Position numbers and translations under genes: made by a program. From the NCBI RefSeq assembly GCF_900000175.1, contig NZ_CWGJ01000001.1, positions 186,001 through 250,000 on the forward strand: a DNA stretch of 64,000 nucleotides, read 5' to 3'. This stretch comes from Estrella lausannensis. GTDB taxonomy: Bacteria > Chlamydiota > Chlamydiia > Chlamydiales > Criblamydiaceae. A model generated the notes under the pieces. It was not told the DNA's origin. It searched no databases and worked only from the letters and a program-made list of their open reading frames with translations. Below are positions 7,869 to 16,668 of this stretch, in pieces (the stretch's first letter is position 1; each line of letters begins with the position of its first letter).

Positions 7869-9124
7869 GGTTGCGCCTGTTTTCTTTCGATCAACTCCTT
7901 GGTTTTTACCGGGTCTTTTCCAAGCCACCACGCTTTGGTTGGCGGGGTGATGCGTGTTCCTTTCGTCATTAGGTACTGGAAGATTGCTTCGAATTTGGCG
8001 TTGGGGATACCTGTAAGGGATTTAGAAGTACCCCTTGGGTCGTCGTCGAAAAAGTGCTGGAATGCCGGCATGATCGAGCCTTTGCTGGCGGTTTTTGGAG
8101 ACCAGAAGTGGCCTTTGTGCCAGTCTCTGCTTGGCCTTTTGACACCCACACGTGAAATGTCGGGGCCGTTTCGTTTGGTGCCGGGGAAGGAGATCTCCTG
8201 GTAGATGTATTCGTTGGCCGAGGAGGGGGGTGCCGGATAGGACTCAGAACCGTTTAAAACGACATCTTGAATCAGTGTTCTTGTTTGGTCGGTGTGGCAG
8301 TACCAGCAGCCTTCGATGGCGTAGAGGTGCTCGCCATAGGCGATCAACTCTTTTCGCGACATAAATCCCAGCTCGTGGCCTTTAAGCTCGTCGAGAGAGG
8401 CAATCGGATCTCCTGCAGGGTCGTAGCGCCACCCCTCTTCAGCACCGAACTTATACTTTTTGACGCGGTACTCCTTGGGATTGCTGACAAAGATCACTCC
8501 GCTCTCTTGATGGTAGGAGTGGCCGTCGGTTCCTTCTAAAATCACGAAATCTTGGTCGACCCAATTCTCCAAAGAGCCCTCTGTTTCGCTATGGGCAAAC
8601 GCCTCATCGCCGCTTGGACGGTATAGTTCAAACACAATCAGATCGGGAGGGGGAAGTCCCTTGTTTTCGGGGGATTCACTCCAGATCGCTCTGTGCTTTG
8701 AGGATAGCTCTGAGGCTTTAATCTCAATTTCGCTTCCCTTTGCCGGCCTTCTTAAAAGAAGCAGCTCTCTTGTCAGCTTGAGCGGGCTCTCTCCGGTTTT
8801 CGTGATATATTTCTCAAGCTCTTGCGGGGCGATGATCTTGACTGTTTCGCTTTCTTGGAACGAGAGGAGGGAGAAGCCCTTTTTCAGGTGATAGGCCACT
8901 TGCAACTCGGGACCCTTTTTAGTTGAGCTGGAGATGTAGACGTTGGGATCGGAGATCTCATACATCTGCTTTTGATAGGATGAGGAGGGTTCTGTCCAGC
9001 TGGGGTCGATATAGGTTGGGGCGACCAAGGTGACGCCGATGGAAAAGGAAAAGAGAAACAGGATTCCAATCAGTGTCAGGATTGCCGAACCATCCAGTTT
9101 GTGGAAGAAGTTGTCGTGGCTCAT
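7865..9124 (-). CDS. ccoO: CcoO-like monohaem cytochrome c subunit of cbb3 oxidase
   Basis: 419 residues. An N-terminal membrane anchor (SAILTLIGILFLFSFSIGVTLV) is followed by a periplasmic part. The single haem c site CWYCH lies at about residue 280, after RKELIAYGEHLYAIEG. The typical CcoO elements after it are present: GPDISRVGVKR, DWHKGHFWSPKT and SIMPAF with the likely axial Met. It is about twice the usual CcoO length because of a 180-residue insert between anchor and haem domain. It accepts electrons and passes them to CcoN. No CcoP (dihaem) gene is present; the large multihaem protein upstream may replace it. Confidence 0.85.
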   Translation of the reverse strand: MSHDNFFHKLDGSAILTLIGILFLFSFSIGVTLVAPTYIDPSWTEPSSSYQKQMYEISDPNVYISSSTKKGPELQVAYHLKKGFSLLSFQESETVKIIAPQELEKYITKTGESPLKLTRELLLLRRPAKGSEIEIKASELSSKHRAIWSESPENKGLPPPDLIVFELYRPSGDEAFAHSETEGSLENWVDQDFVILEGTDGHSYHQESGVIFVSNPKEYRVKKYKFGAEEGWRYDPAGDPIASLDELKGHELGFMSRKELIAYGEHLYAIEGCWYCHTDQTRTLIQDVVLNGSESYPAPPSSANEYIYQEISFPGTKRNGPDISRVGVKRPSRDWHKGHFWSPKTASKGSIMPAFQHFFDDDPRGTSKSLTGIPNAKFEAIFQYLMTKGTRITPPTKAWWLGKDPVKTKELIERKQAQP

Positions 9125-9135
9125 AGTGCTCTCGT

Positions 9136-10551
9136 TTAACTCGCAGGTTGTGTTTTTGGCTTTAAGATCACGGTATTGAAGACATTAAAGGCAAAAAGGA
9201 GGTTGGCAACCAAGATGATGATACCTCCCATAAGCCTCATGTGCCACCAAGGCTGCATGTCGGCTACGGTATCGAGGAATGTCATCTGTGTCAGCTGGTA
9301 GTGGTAGTCGGCATAGGTCGAACCGTCGGCCCACTTAGACCATAAGTAGCCTTGTAAAAACCCACCTAGCCAGAGAGGGAGGATGAATGGAAGGCTCCCG
9401 AGCAGGTTCAGAGAGAAGTGCCAGTTCGCAAGACGTTCTGACCAAAGCGGTTTACCAGTCAAGGCGGGCAGAGCCTGGTAGATGCCGGCAATGGCGAAGT
9501 AGGTAAATGTGGCGTAGAGCGCAATGTGTGAGTGTCCGATGATCCAGTCTGTCTTAGAGGTGATCTCGTTGATATTGCGAAGTGCCTGCAGGGGACCTTG
9601 AATACAGGTGAGCAGGTAGAAGATGTTGCCCATGATAATGAAGCGTACCGCTGCGCTCTTTGTGTACTGCTCCCAATCTTCGGCGACCGTCATAAAGAGG
9701 TTTGTGACAACGGAGAAAACCGGGATAAAGAGCCAGATGGAGAAGATAATGGATACGGTCTGCAGCCACTGTGTCATCGGGCCATGGATGATGTGGTGGG
9801 CTCCAACCCAGGCGTAAACGAAAGCGATGGTCCAAAACCCAACCATCGAGAGGCGGTGGCTGTAGATGGGTCTTCCGGTGAGTTTTGGAAGGGCGTAATA
9901 GGCGGCGGCAAGCCCCATGGGGGTGAAGATCAAGCCGACAAGATTATGCACGTAGAAGAAACTTAAATTAACACGCGAGATTCCTCCAGGAATCCAATTG
10001 ATTGCCCAGCTGCCGGCGACGTAGGTGAATGTGGTCCAGATCATGGTTCCCATGGTGTACCAAAGAGAGACATACATCTTCTCGTAGCGACGTATTGCAA
10101 TTGTCATGAAAACGTTGATAACGACAAAAACCCACGACAGGGTGAACATGGCCTTGACGGGGATGAAGGAGACGTTTGTGGGCAGCTCGGCATATTCCCA
10201 GCCGAAGTTGGTGCCAAAGGGGTAGGAGTAGACGCCGATGATAAGGCTTGGCCACCACAGGCAGACCGAGGCTAAGGCGAGACCTGGACTCCAAAGGGCG
10301 ACACCTGTCAGTCTCTGCACAAAGTAGTAGATCAAGCCGACGTTGGCGGAAAGGAGCCACAACAGTGCGACGCTGCCTACGTGGACGGGCCTCACTCTTC
10401 CGAAGTGGGCATATTCACCCTGAAAGTAATCGGGAACAACAAAGCCGTTGAAGGCGATGTAGACGCCAAAAGTCATCCCGAGGATCATAAAGAAGATGGC
10501 GGGATAGAGCATCATCTTCACGGGTAAGTCGTTGTATTCAACCTGGTTCAT
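9136..10551 (-). CDS. ccoN: Cytochrome c oxidase cbb3-type, catalytic subunit I
   Basis: 471 residues from ATG 10551; a TTG at 10560 that overlaps the previous stop is possible. This inner-membrane protein has about 12 spans and reduces oxygen to water. Haem and copper ligands are visible: His in RPVHVGSVALLW, the HH pair in GAHHIIHGP, and the haem His pair in GHSHIALYA. The CcoN-type FGRVRPVHV and LTGVALWSPGL stretches are present. It lies 11 bases before ccoO and directly after the multihaem cytochrome gene. Confidence 0.95.
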   Translation of the reverse strand: MNQVEYNDLPVKMMLYPAIFFMILGMTFGVYIAFNGFVVPDYFQGEYAHFGRVRPVHVGSVALLWLLSANVGLIYYFVQRLTGVALWSPGLALASVCLWWPSLIIGVYSYPFGTNFGWEYAELPTNVSFIPVKAMFTLSWVFVVINVFMTIAIRRYEKMYVSLWYTMGTMIWTTFTYVAGSWAINWIPGGISRVNLSFFYVHNLVGLIFTPMGLAAAYYALPKLTGRPIYSHRLSMVGFWTIAFVYAWVGAHHIIHGPMTQWLQTVSIIFSIWLFIPVFSVVTNLFMTVAEDWEQYTKSAAVRFIIMGNIFYLLTCIQGPLQALRNINEITSKTDWIIGHSHIALYATFTYFAIAGIYQALPALTGKPLWSERLANWHFSLNLLGSLPFILPLWLGGFLQGYLWSKWADGSTYADYHYQLTQMTFLDTVADMQPWWHMRLMGGIIILVANLLFAFNVFNTVILKPKTQPAS

Positions 10552-10556
10552 TGTTC

Positions 10557-13500
10557 TCAAACCTTTTCTTTTGCAGATTGCATCAATGTATTAGAAAGAG
10601 GGGCTTCATTGAAAGCGTTAATATCATAAACCTCTCTCTCCTCGCGTTTGGAGCTCTCAGCAAGAATATAGGAGATTTTGTTGATCAATTTGCGGTACTG
10701 TCCGATTCTGGCCGCCAGCTCCGAGATCCTCTCTTCTGTATCTGCCGACTTTACCTTTCCCCGAAGTCCTGTCAGCTCATTATTGGAGTTGGTAATTTTC
10801 AGCTCCAATTGCTCGAGAAGGGATTTTTTGAGCTCTTCACGCTCCTTCTCAATCTCTTTTGAACTCTCTTTGTTAATCTTGCCCTCTTTAAAGGTAAAGG
10901 GGGTCTGATAGGTCGCGATCAATGAGATGTAGGTGTCGAAGGCCTCTCCTGAACCGAGCATCGAGATGATCGAGCTCCCCGCAGAAAAGAACCCCTGCTT
11001 TTCCTGTCGGATTTCGCCGATCAGATCGACGAGCAGGTTATCGATTCCTTTGAGCTTATCCAGTTGCCTCTCCGCTTTTAGTTCGGCGGCGATCAGGGCG
11101 GCGATATCTCCCTCTTTGATCTCTTCAGGTGGATTGGCTCTGAAGTCTGCTATTTTTTTTCTTGCTTCTTTCAGGGCGGCGATCTGTTCTTCAACCAGAG
11201 GATACAGGTGGCTTCTTGCCTCTTCCAGAACTTGAATTTTAGCGTCAAAGACTTTGTAGGTGATCTCCTTCAGCTTCTCACGCTGCACCCCTTCTTCACT
11301 CAGTGTGCGGATGTACATCACGAGCTGCATTCTCTGTAGTCCGGAGGTGACATCTCCCCATTGGGTCATTGAGGTGCCTGCAACACCGTACTTGATGGAG
11401 CGTAAAAGTCTTAGGTCATCTCTTGTTCCAAGCCACTCCAGGTTGGTGAGCATACGCGGCTTGGCGTCGACCATAGTCTGTGCACGAAGGCCTCTGCCAT
11501 CGGCATCTTTTCCGTGGCAGACGGCGCAGTTGAGGTCAAATAGCGCTTGGCCCTTTTTCAGGTTTTCTTCCGTGTAGTAGGCGCGTTTGATGTAATACCC
11601 TTTTTTATCGACATACCCGTCTTCATGGGGAACGATGTCGAAAATTTCATCGACAGCGGACTTTTTAGGGGCTGTCGCCGGTATGGTCTTATCCAAGGAG
11701 GCGTAAAGAATCTCCGAAGAGATATCGAGGCGCGCCTGCTCGTTCTGTTTTTTTCTCTGGAGGTCTTGCACATCCTTTGGACGCAGATCTTTGATCGCAT
11801 CTTCCGGAGTGTAGTTCCATTTGGGGATCTCTTCCTTGCCACGGATTACCGTGCTTCCGGGTAGAGATGAGTACATCCAGTCTACCAAACGGAGAACCTC
11901 TTCTTTTGTGAGAACGGGTGTTGCCACCTCATTCTCTTTACCTTGTCCAATCTCTCCCCAGGGCGGCATCGGTGTTCCCTTCACGCCGTGGATGATCGAC
12001 TCGGCTGCACGCTCCTTGGTCAGGTTTCTAAGGAAGTTGGCATTGCGTAAGTTTTTGGGGATGGGATAGATCCAATCAGCTACAGGACCGTTCCCCTGCA
12101 GAAAATCGCCATGGCACTGCGAGCAGAGCATCGCATATGCCATCTCGGGGTTGAACCCGTCCTTACGCCACTCTTCTCTCAGCGCTTCTTTGTTTCTGAT
12201 TCCGATTACATCCAGCATTTTTGTCAGGGCAAGGTATTTGCTGTCATCGAACGGAAACACCGGCATGATCGATCTGGCGACTAAGGCGCTGGGGTTGCGG
12301 AAATGCTCCATCAACCACTCATCAGAGCGGTATACGCCAGACCAGTTGGGTCTAGGACCGATCAACCTGCCAAGGCCATACTCTTGGATAAACGCCATGA
12401 GAACTTTATGCACTCTTTCTTTCCAGAGGGCTGTCTGTTTGGCCTCTTCCTCGTCCGGCAGGGCGGTATAAGCTTTCCCCTTCGCCCTTGCGGCATACTT
12501 GAAATTGGAGTAGTAAGATTCGATGAGCCCCGGATGAGTTTTTTCGATTTCATCAAGGAGGGCATTGTCCTTTTTCAAGGAGATTAATTTTTCATCGATT
12601 TCACGCGCATGGGCGTCAATTGCTTTGACGATGTCGGAGCCTTGAATCGATTCCGGGAAGAGGTTTGTAAACCATTCGCTTCCTTCACCTTCTTTCCCTT
12701 GGGCAAATCCAACAGAGGATTCAAACCCCTTCAGACGGTGGCAGGCAGCGCATCCCTCGGTGGCAAAGACTGTCATCGAGTAACGAAGGTCGTTGAGCTT
12801 CGAAGGGGGAATGGGCTTTTCCCAATCATTCTTTCTTCCTGCTTCCCACTCCTGAATCGCTACCTTGTGTCCAGTCTCTGATTCGCTCTTGCGTTTACCG
12901 GTCTGGGCCAGAAGGAATGTCGTCAGTGCCTCCAGCTCTTCGTGATCCATGTGCATGTTGGGCATTGTCGATGTCTTTAAATCCGCCTGAGGCCAGACGA
13001 TCGACTCTTTGATAAACCATGGGTATTTAAGCCCCTCTTTGGTCAATTCAGGGCCGACACCGGCTCTTGAGAGGCCCGCGATACGGTGGCAGGCGTAGCA
13101 TCCTTGGGCTACAAAGAGTGCTCTACCCCTTTGATAGGTCGATGTCAGGTGGTCGATATCTGTTTTAAGAGCAGAGATTGTCGCTTGATCCAAGACAGCG
13201 TCCTGCACTGAATTTTGCGTCTCTTTTGCGTGCTTTTCCAGATCCCTCTGCAACTTGAGTGCTTCGGCTTTTTTGGCAAGAGCACTCTTCGGCGCTGTTT
13301 CGATGAACGATTTAAGCAGAGTAGAATAATCAGTCCCGCTTTCACGGTCTTTTTTTTCCAGGATTTCTGCGAGAGCTTGCTGCGCTTTGTCATCGCCGGA
13401 AAGTTCGACAAGTGCTTTTTCGGTGGCTTTCACAGCATCTTCAGAGTTCTGATATCTCTTTAAACGCTCGATATTGGTGGCGACAGACTCTCTTTCTCGG

Positions 13501-14525
13501 TCAGAAAGGGAGGGGTTGTTCTCCTTTTCCTGCAAGATCGAGATCGTCTTTTGCAAGGTGTTCTCACTCAATAATTTTTTGAGGGATCTTAAGACTAAGA
13601 AGGCTTGCACATCTTCTTGCAGACCGGTTTGGATCGCGGCTGCTTTTTTCTCAATTCCCTTCACTGCCAGTCGCACCGAGTTGACGGAATTTCGGAATTC
13701 ATCCGCAGTGGTCTTGTGACACTGAATGCAGCGCGCCTCAATTAAGTTGTTCACATAGAGAGGGGTCGTCATGAAAAGCAGGCTGTGTCCAGGCTTGCTG
13801 TTGAATACTTTGGAGAAAATCGGATCGTTATCTTCGTCCTGCTCTAAAAACTCAGGCTTGTGACCGACAAACTCTGCTTCATAGCGTCCGTCAAAAACAG
13901 GACCGTGCGCTTTTTCTGTCGTCAGTCCCCGGCCGTTGCCATTGTGGCATGAGGTGCAGCCGTATTCTTCTATCGGGTGGAACTCAAACGGTCTCGTCTC
14001 CTTTCCAATCAAAGGGTGCATCTTCAGCACTTTGGTGACATCGTACACATGTTCGCCAACCTCGGCTGTTTTAAGACCTTCCAGTTTCGCGGCCGCTGTC
14101 TCGTCCCCTTTTTCCCTCAGTTCCTGGATCTTCTTGTCTAAGCGATAGTAGACGTAGTTTTCATTCTTTTCCTGAACGGGAAAACCCTCTTCGTTCACGC
14201 GGATGTTGCCGTTGACGTCGCGAGCGACCTTGGTGGGAGAGAAGTGCTCAAACTGCAGGGCGACGTGGCAGGAGGTGCAGCGGTCGATGTCGGCCGGCCC
14301 CTTGTTTTCCTTTTCCATCACAATTTGCTGGATGCCCGACTTAAAAGGGGGTATCGGCTGCCCGGAATAGGTGGAGCGGAATTTTTCCAGCGCCAGGTAG
14401 TCGTTTTGGTAGATCTTATACTCGGGAAATAGTTCACGGTAGAAGAACACACCGAAAAGCCCTGCAGCGGCAAGACCGGCGGTGATGAGAAAAAATTGGT
14501 AGGTGTCTCCACGAAAAGCCCGCAT
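10557..14525 (-). CDS. Giant seven-haem membrane-anchored cytochrome c
   Basis: 1322 residues. An N-terminal membrane anchor (residues about 10-30) is followed by a periplasmic region with seven CXXCH haem sites: CTSCH near 82, CTSCH near 190, CIQCH near 267, CYACH near 475, CAACH near 592, CSQCH near 802 and CAVCH near 1000. Helical, coiled-coil-like stretches separate the haem domains, and the last 250 residues are haem-free and strongly charged. Several domains look like mono-haem class I cytochromes (GDFLQGNGPVADW, GKDADGRG), so it appears to be a chain of fused cytochromes. Its place between cytochrome b and ccoN suggests it does the work of cytochrome c1, the soluble carrier and CcoP together. 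That role is inference. Confidence 0.9.
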   Translation of the reverse strand: MRAFRGDTYQFFLITAGLAAAGLFGVFFYRELFPEYKIYQNDYLALEKFRSTYSGQPIPPFKSGIQQIVMEKENKGPADIDRCTSCHVALQFEHFSPTKVARDVNGNIRVNEEGFPVQEKNENYVYYRLDKKIQELREKGDETAAAKLEGLKTAEVGEHVYDVTKVLKMHPLIGKETRPFEFHPIEEYGCTSCHNGNGRGLTTEKAHGPVFDGRYEAEFVGHKPEFLEQDEDNDPIFSKVFNSKPGHSLLFMTTPLYVNNLIEARCIQCHKTTADEFRNSVNSVRLAVKGIEKKAAAIQTGLQEDVQAFLVLRSLKKLLSENTLQKTISILQEKENNPSLSDRERESVATNIERLKRYQNSEDAVKATEKALVELSGDDKAQQALAEILEKKDRESGTDYSTLLKSFIETAPKSALAKKAEALKLQRDLEKHAKETQNSVQDAVLDQATISALKTDIDHLTSTYQRGRALFVAQGCYACHRIAGLSRAGVGPELTKEGLKYPWFIKESIVWPQADLKTSTMPNMHMDHEELEALTTFLLAQTGKRKSESETGHKVAIQEWEAGRKNDWEKPIPPSKLNDLRYSMTVFATEGCAACHRLKGFESSVGFAQGKEGEGSEWFTNLFPESIQGSDIVKAIDAHAREIDEKLISLKKDNALLDEIEKTHPGLIESYYSNFKYAARAKGKAYTALPDEEEAKQTALWKERVHKVLMAFIQEYGLGRLIGPRPNWSGVYRSDEWLMEHFRNPSALVARSIMPVFPFDDSKYLALTKMLDVIGIRNKEALREEWRKDGFNPEMAYAMLCSQCHGDFLQGNGPVADWIYPIPKNLRNANFLRNLTKERAAESIIHGVKGTPMPPWGEIGQGKENEVATPVLTKEEVLRLVDWMYSSLPGSTVIRGKEEIPKWNYTPEDAIKDLRPKDVQDLQRKKQNEQARLDISSEILYASLDKTIPATAPKKSAVDEIFDIVPHEDGYVDKKGYYIKRAYYTEENLKKGQALFDLNCAVCHGKDADGRGLRAQTMVDAKPRMLTNLEWLGTRDDLRLLRSIKYGVAGTSMTQWGDVTSGLQRMQLVMYIRTLSEEGVQREKLKEITYKVFDAKIQVLEEARSHLYPLVEEQIAALKEARKKIADFRANPPEEIKEGDIAALIAAELKAERQLDKLKGIDNLLVDLIGEIRQEKQGFFSAGSSIISMLGSGEAFDTYISLIATYQTPFTFKEGKINKESSKEIEKEREELKKSLLEQLELKITNSNNELTGLRGKVKSADTEERISELAARIGQYRKLINKISYILAESSKREEREVYDINAFNEAPLSNTLMQSAKEKV

Positions 14526-14534
14526 ATGTCCCCT

Positions 14535-15860
14535 TTAGTGCCTTGCAAAATTTTCAGTCCACGGCCAGACCCAGCCCCAATTGGCTCCGCGGAAATAAGT
14601 TCCAACGATAATCAGGATCGCCTGCAGCGTCATGAAGGCGGTGTAGACGAAGATTGCAAAATAGCGGCTTCTGTGAAACCACACACCTGATCCATGAGGG
14701 TTCCTGTCGAGATAGGGGATGACCATTAATCCGACGACTATCAGGCCCGGAATGGCAACGCCACCCCAAAAAGCGTTATAGGCAACCATCTCCTGAAGGC
14801 CGAGGAAGTACCATGGCGCTTTGGAGGGGTTGGGCGGGTTGCTGGCGTTTGCCGGTTCTTCGAGCGGTGCGTCAATGAGGGAGAGGGCCAGGCAGAAGAT
14901 TAAAGTGATCAAAAACGCCACAAGCTCGGCCCGCAAAAGGTGTGGCCAGGTGAAGACGAAATTGTAGGGTCCTTTGTCTACAGTCGGACAGGTTCCCCGG
15001 ACAAGCTCCATCAGGCCGTACGTTCTTCTGACACCGGGAGCAAACGACTCCTTGGTGTCCGATCGCTGGATGACGCGATAGGGATCGGGTCTGTATGTGT
15101 CTGCCGGGCGCGACAGGCCGCCATCTTTTCTGATTCGCCAAAAATGCACCCCAATGAGGGTTCCTGTTGCGAGAGGGAGCAGAGCGACGTGAAGGACGTA
15201 AAAGCGGATAAGGGCATCCTGACCGACCTCTGTCGAAGCCAACAGCATCACCTTATTGATATTGTACTCAAATCCGGGGAGATTAGGAACATAGCCTGCA
15301 ATGTTGGAACCGACGGTGATAGCCCAGAAAGCGAGTTGGTCCCAGGGAAGCAGGTAACCGGTGAAGGACAGCAACAGCGTCAACACCATCAGGATGACGC
15401 CGATCACCCAGTTGAAACGCCTTTCCCCTTTGTAGGATCCGGTGTAGAAAACTCGTGACATGTGCAGAAAGACAAACAGCACCATTAGGTGCGCCCCCCA
15501 TCTGTGCATGTTACGGAACATCATGGCAAAGGGAGTGGTGTCTTGCCAGTCTTTCATAATTTCATAGGCACGGTCTTCTGTCGGGATGTAGAAAAACATC
15601 AGAATGACGCCCGTTATGACAAGAATCAGGAAGAGGCTTGTTGTAATCGCTCCAAGGCCGAGGGTGTAGAAGGGGTCGAGCGAGTTTTTGTGGCACTTGA
15701 CCGGATGGAAGTGGAGGAAGAAGTTTTTAAAAACAATTTCCGAGCGGTCAACGTCATTGTTGGGGTAGCCGTGCCTGAAGATCGATCTGAGTATCAGATT
15801 GGGGAGCCCTGCGATATATTCGGGCCATGTTTCCCTTTTTTTTCCCTGAAAGACTGCCAT
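14535..15860 (-). CDS. petB: Cytochrome b of a bc-type quinol oxidase complex
   Basis: 441 residues, a full-length cytochrome b (b6 plus subunit IV-like parts in one chain). Haem-binding pairs are present: [20 protein letters not shown] and [20 protein letters not shown]. The quinol-site motif PW-type loop appears as [11 protein letters not shown] with a nearby PP-less [14 protein letters not shown]. It oxidises quinol and passes electrons to the Rieske protein and to haem c. It is the second membrane subunit in the operon, 49 bases after the Rieske gene and 9 bases before the multihaem gene. Confidence 0.95.
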   Translation of the reverse strand: MAVFQGKKRETWPEYIAGLPNLILRSIFRHGYPNNDVDRSEIVFKNFFLHFHPVKCHKNSLDPFYTLGLGAITTSLFLILVITGVILMFFYIPTEDRAYEIMKDWQDTTPFAMMFRNMHRWGAHLMVLFVFLHMSRVFYTGSYKGERRFNWVIGVILMVLTLLLSFTGYLLPWDQLAFWAITVGSNIAGYVPNLPGFEYNINKVMLLASTEVGQDALIRFYVLHVALLPLATGTLIGVHFWRIRKDGGLSRPADTYRPDPYRVIQRSDTKESFAPGVRRTYGLMELVRGTCPTVDKGPYNFVFTWPHLLRAELVAFLITLIFCLALSLIDAPLEEPANASNPPNPSKAPWYFLGLQEMVAYNAFWGGVAIPGLIVVGLMVIPYLDRNPHGSGVWFHRSRYFAIFVYTAFMTLQAILIIVGTYFRGANWGWVWPWTENFARH

Positions 15861-15909
15861 TGTTGTTCACTGATCCTTGTTGAAATTGATTTGGCGCTGC
15901 CCGCATCTG

Positions 15910-16422
15910 TTAAGCTGTTGGTTTAAACCACGCTTCGTTCCAGTCAAGAGTTGTTTTGGATTTATCCACTAAAATCTCTCCTGAAGCTCCCTGATAGACA
16001 TGATAGTATACTAAAGGGTTCGGGGCGGGGCCTCCGGTGTTTCTTCCATAGCGGTCATAGGTCGATCCGTGGCAAGGGCAGGAGTACCCCGTCTCGACAG
16101 CGTTCACAGTGCAACCGAGGTGGGTGCACACCGCTGTTTGCACACGCACTTTCCCCCCTTGGGTCTCAATGAAGACCTTTTGTTTGGAATTGAACACCTT
16201 TCCGTCTTGTGAAAGAACCTCTTCAGGGCGGCCAATCGAAAATACGCTGGGAGGCACCTTCATGGCGTTCGGATAGAGGAAACCGAGGAGCGACGCTCCA
16301 AAGAAGCCGCCGGTTCCGATTAGGCAGGCCCCCACACCAATCATGGCTAAAAATGAGCGCCGGGATATTCTTGGGTCTTTGTCGTTGGCATCGACATTCA
16401 GCGAATTACGCAGTTTAGGCAT
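15910..16422 (-). CDS. petA: Rieske 2Fe-2S protein
   Basis: 170 residues. A twin-arginine signal or anchor (SRRSFLAMIGVGACLIG) starts the protein, and the two cluster-binding boxes CTHLGC and CPCHG are intact, separated by 15 residues as usual. It transfers electrons from quinol at cytochrome b to haem c in the periplasm. The gene lies between ccoS and cytochrome b; no separate cytochrome c1 gene exists nearby. Confidence 0.97.
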   Translation of the reverse strand: MPKLRNSLNVDANDKDPRISRRSFLAMIGVGACLIGTGGFFGASLLGFLYPNAMKVPPSVFSIGRPEEVLSQDGKVFNSKQKVFIETQGGKVRVQTAVCTHLGCTVNAVETGYSCPCHGSTYDRYGRNTGGPAPNPLVYYHVYQGASGEILVDKSKTTLDWNEAWFKPTA

Positions 16423-16436
16423 GGTTCACCCGTGTT

Positions 16437-16664
16437 CTACTTGTCGTGATTAATGATCGGTTCATCGCCAAAAGAGAGTGTTTGCTTCTCTTTTCTTCGT
16501 TTTTTTTCATCTTCTTTCACCCGCGGGAGCTGATGATCCTGCTCTCTTAACATCTGGTATTTGGGCTCCTCAGAATCTTCGAACTGCCCTTGCTTTTGGA
16601 AATAGAAGTAAATGATACCGCCGGCCATTCCAAACGCCAGCGTCACTAAAATATATCCCAGCAT
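16437..16664 (-). CDS. ccoS: CcoS-like cbb3 oxidase maturation protein
   Basis: 75 residues with one N-terminal span (LGYILVTLAFGMAGGIIYFY) followed by the CcoS hallmark QGQFEDSEEPKYQML, equivalent to GQFDDLEGPA in other CcoS proteins. The C-terminal tail is charged and cytoplasmic. CcoS is needed to insert haem and copper into CcoN. The gene starts 4 bases after the Fe-S flavoprotein and 14 bases before the Rieske gene. Confidence 0.8.
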   Translation of the reverse strand: MLGYILVTLAFGMAGGIIYFYFQKQGQFEDSEEPKYQMLREQDHQLPRVKEDEKKRRKEKQTLSFGDEPIINHDK

Positions 16665-16668
16665 GACA

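Noticed and set aside
14940-15458. 172-codon plus-strand open frame opposite cytochrome b
   Set aside because: It is the shadow of the cytochrome b gene, whose haem ligands are intact; the product has no recognisable feature.
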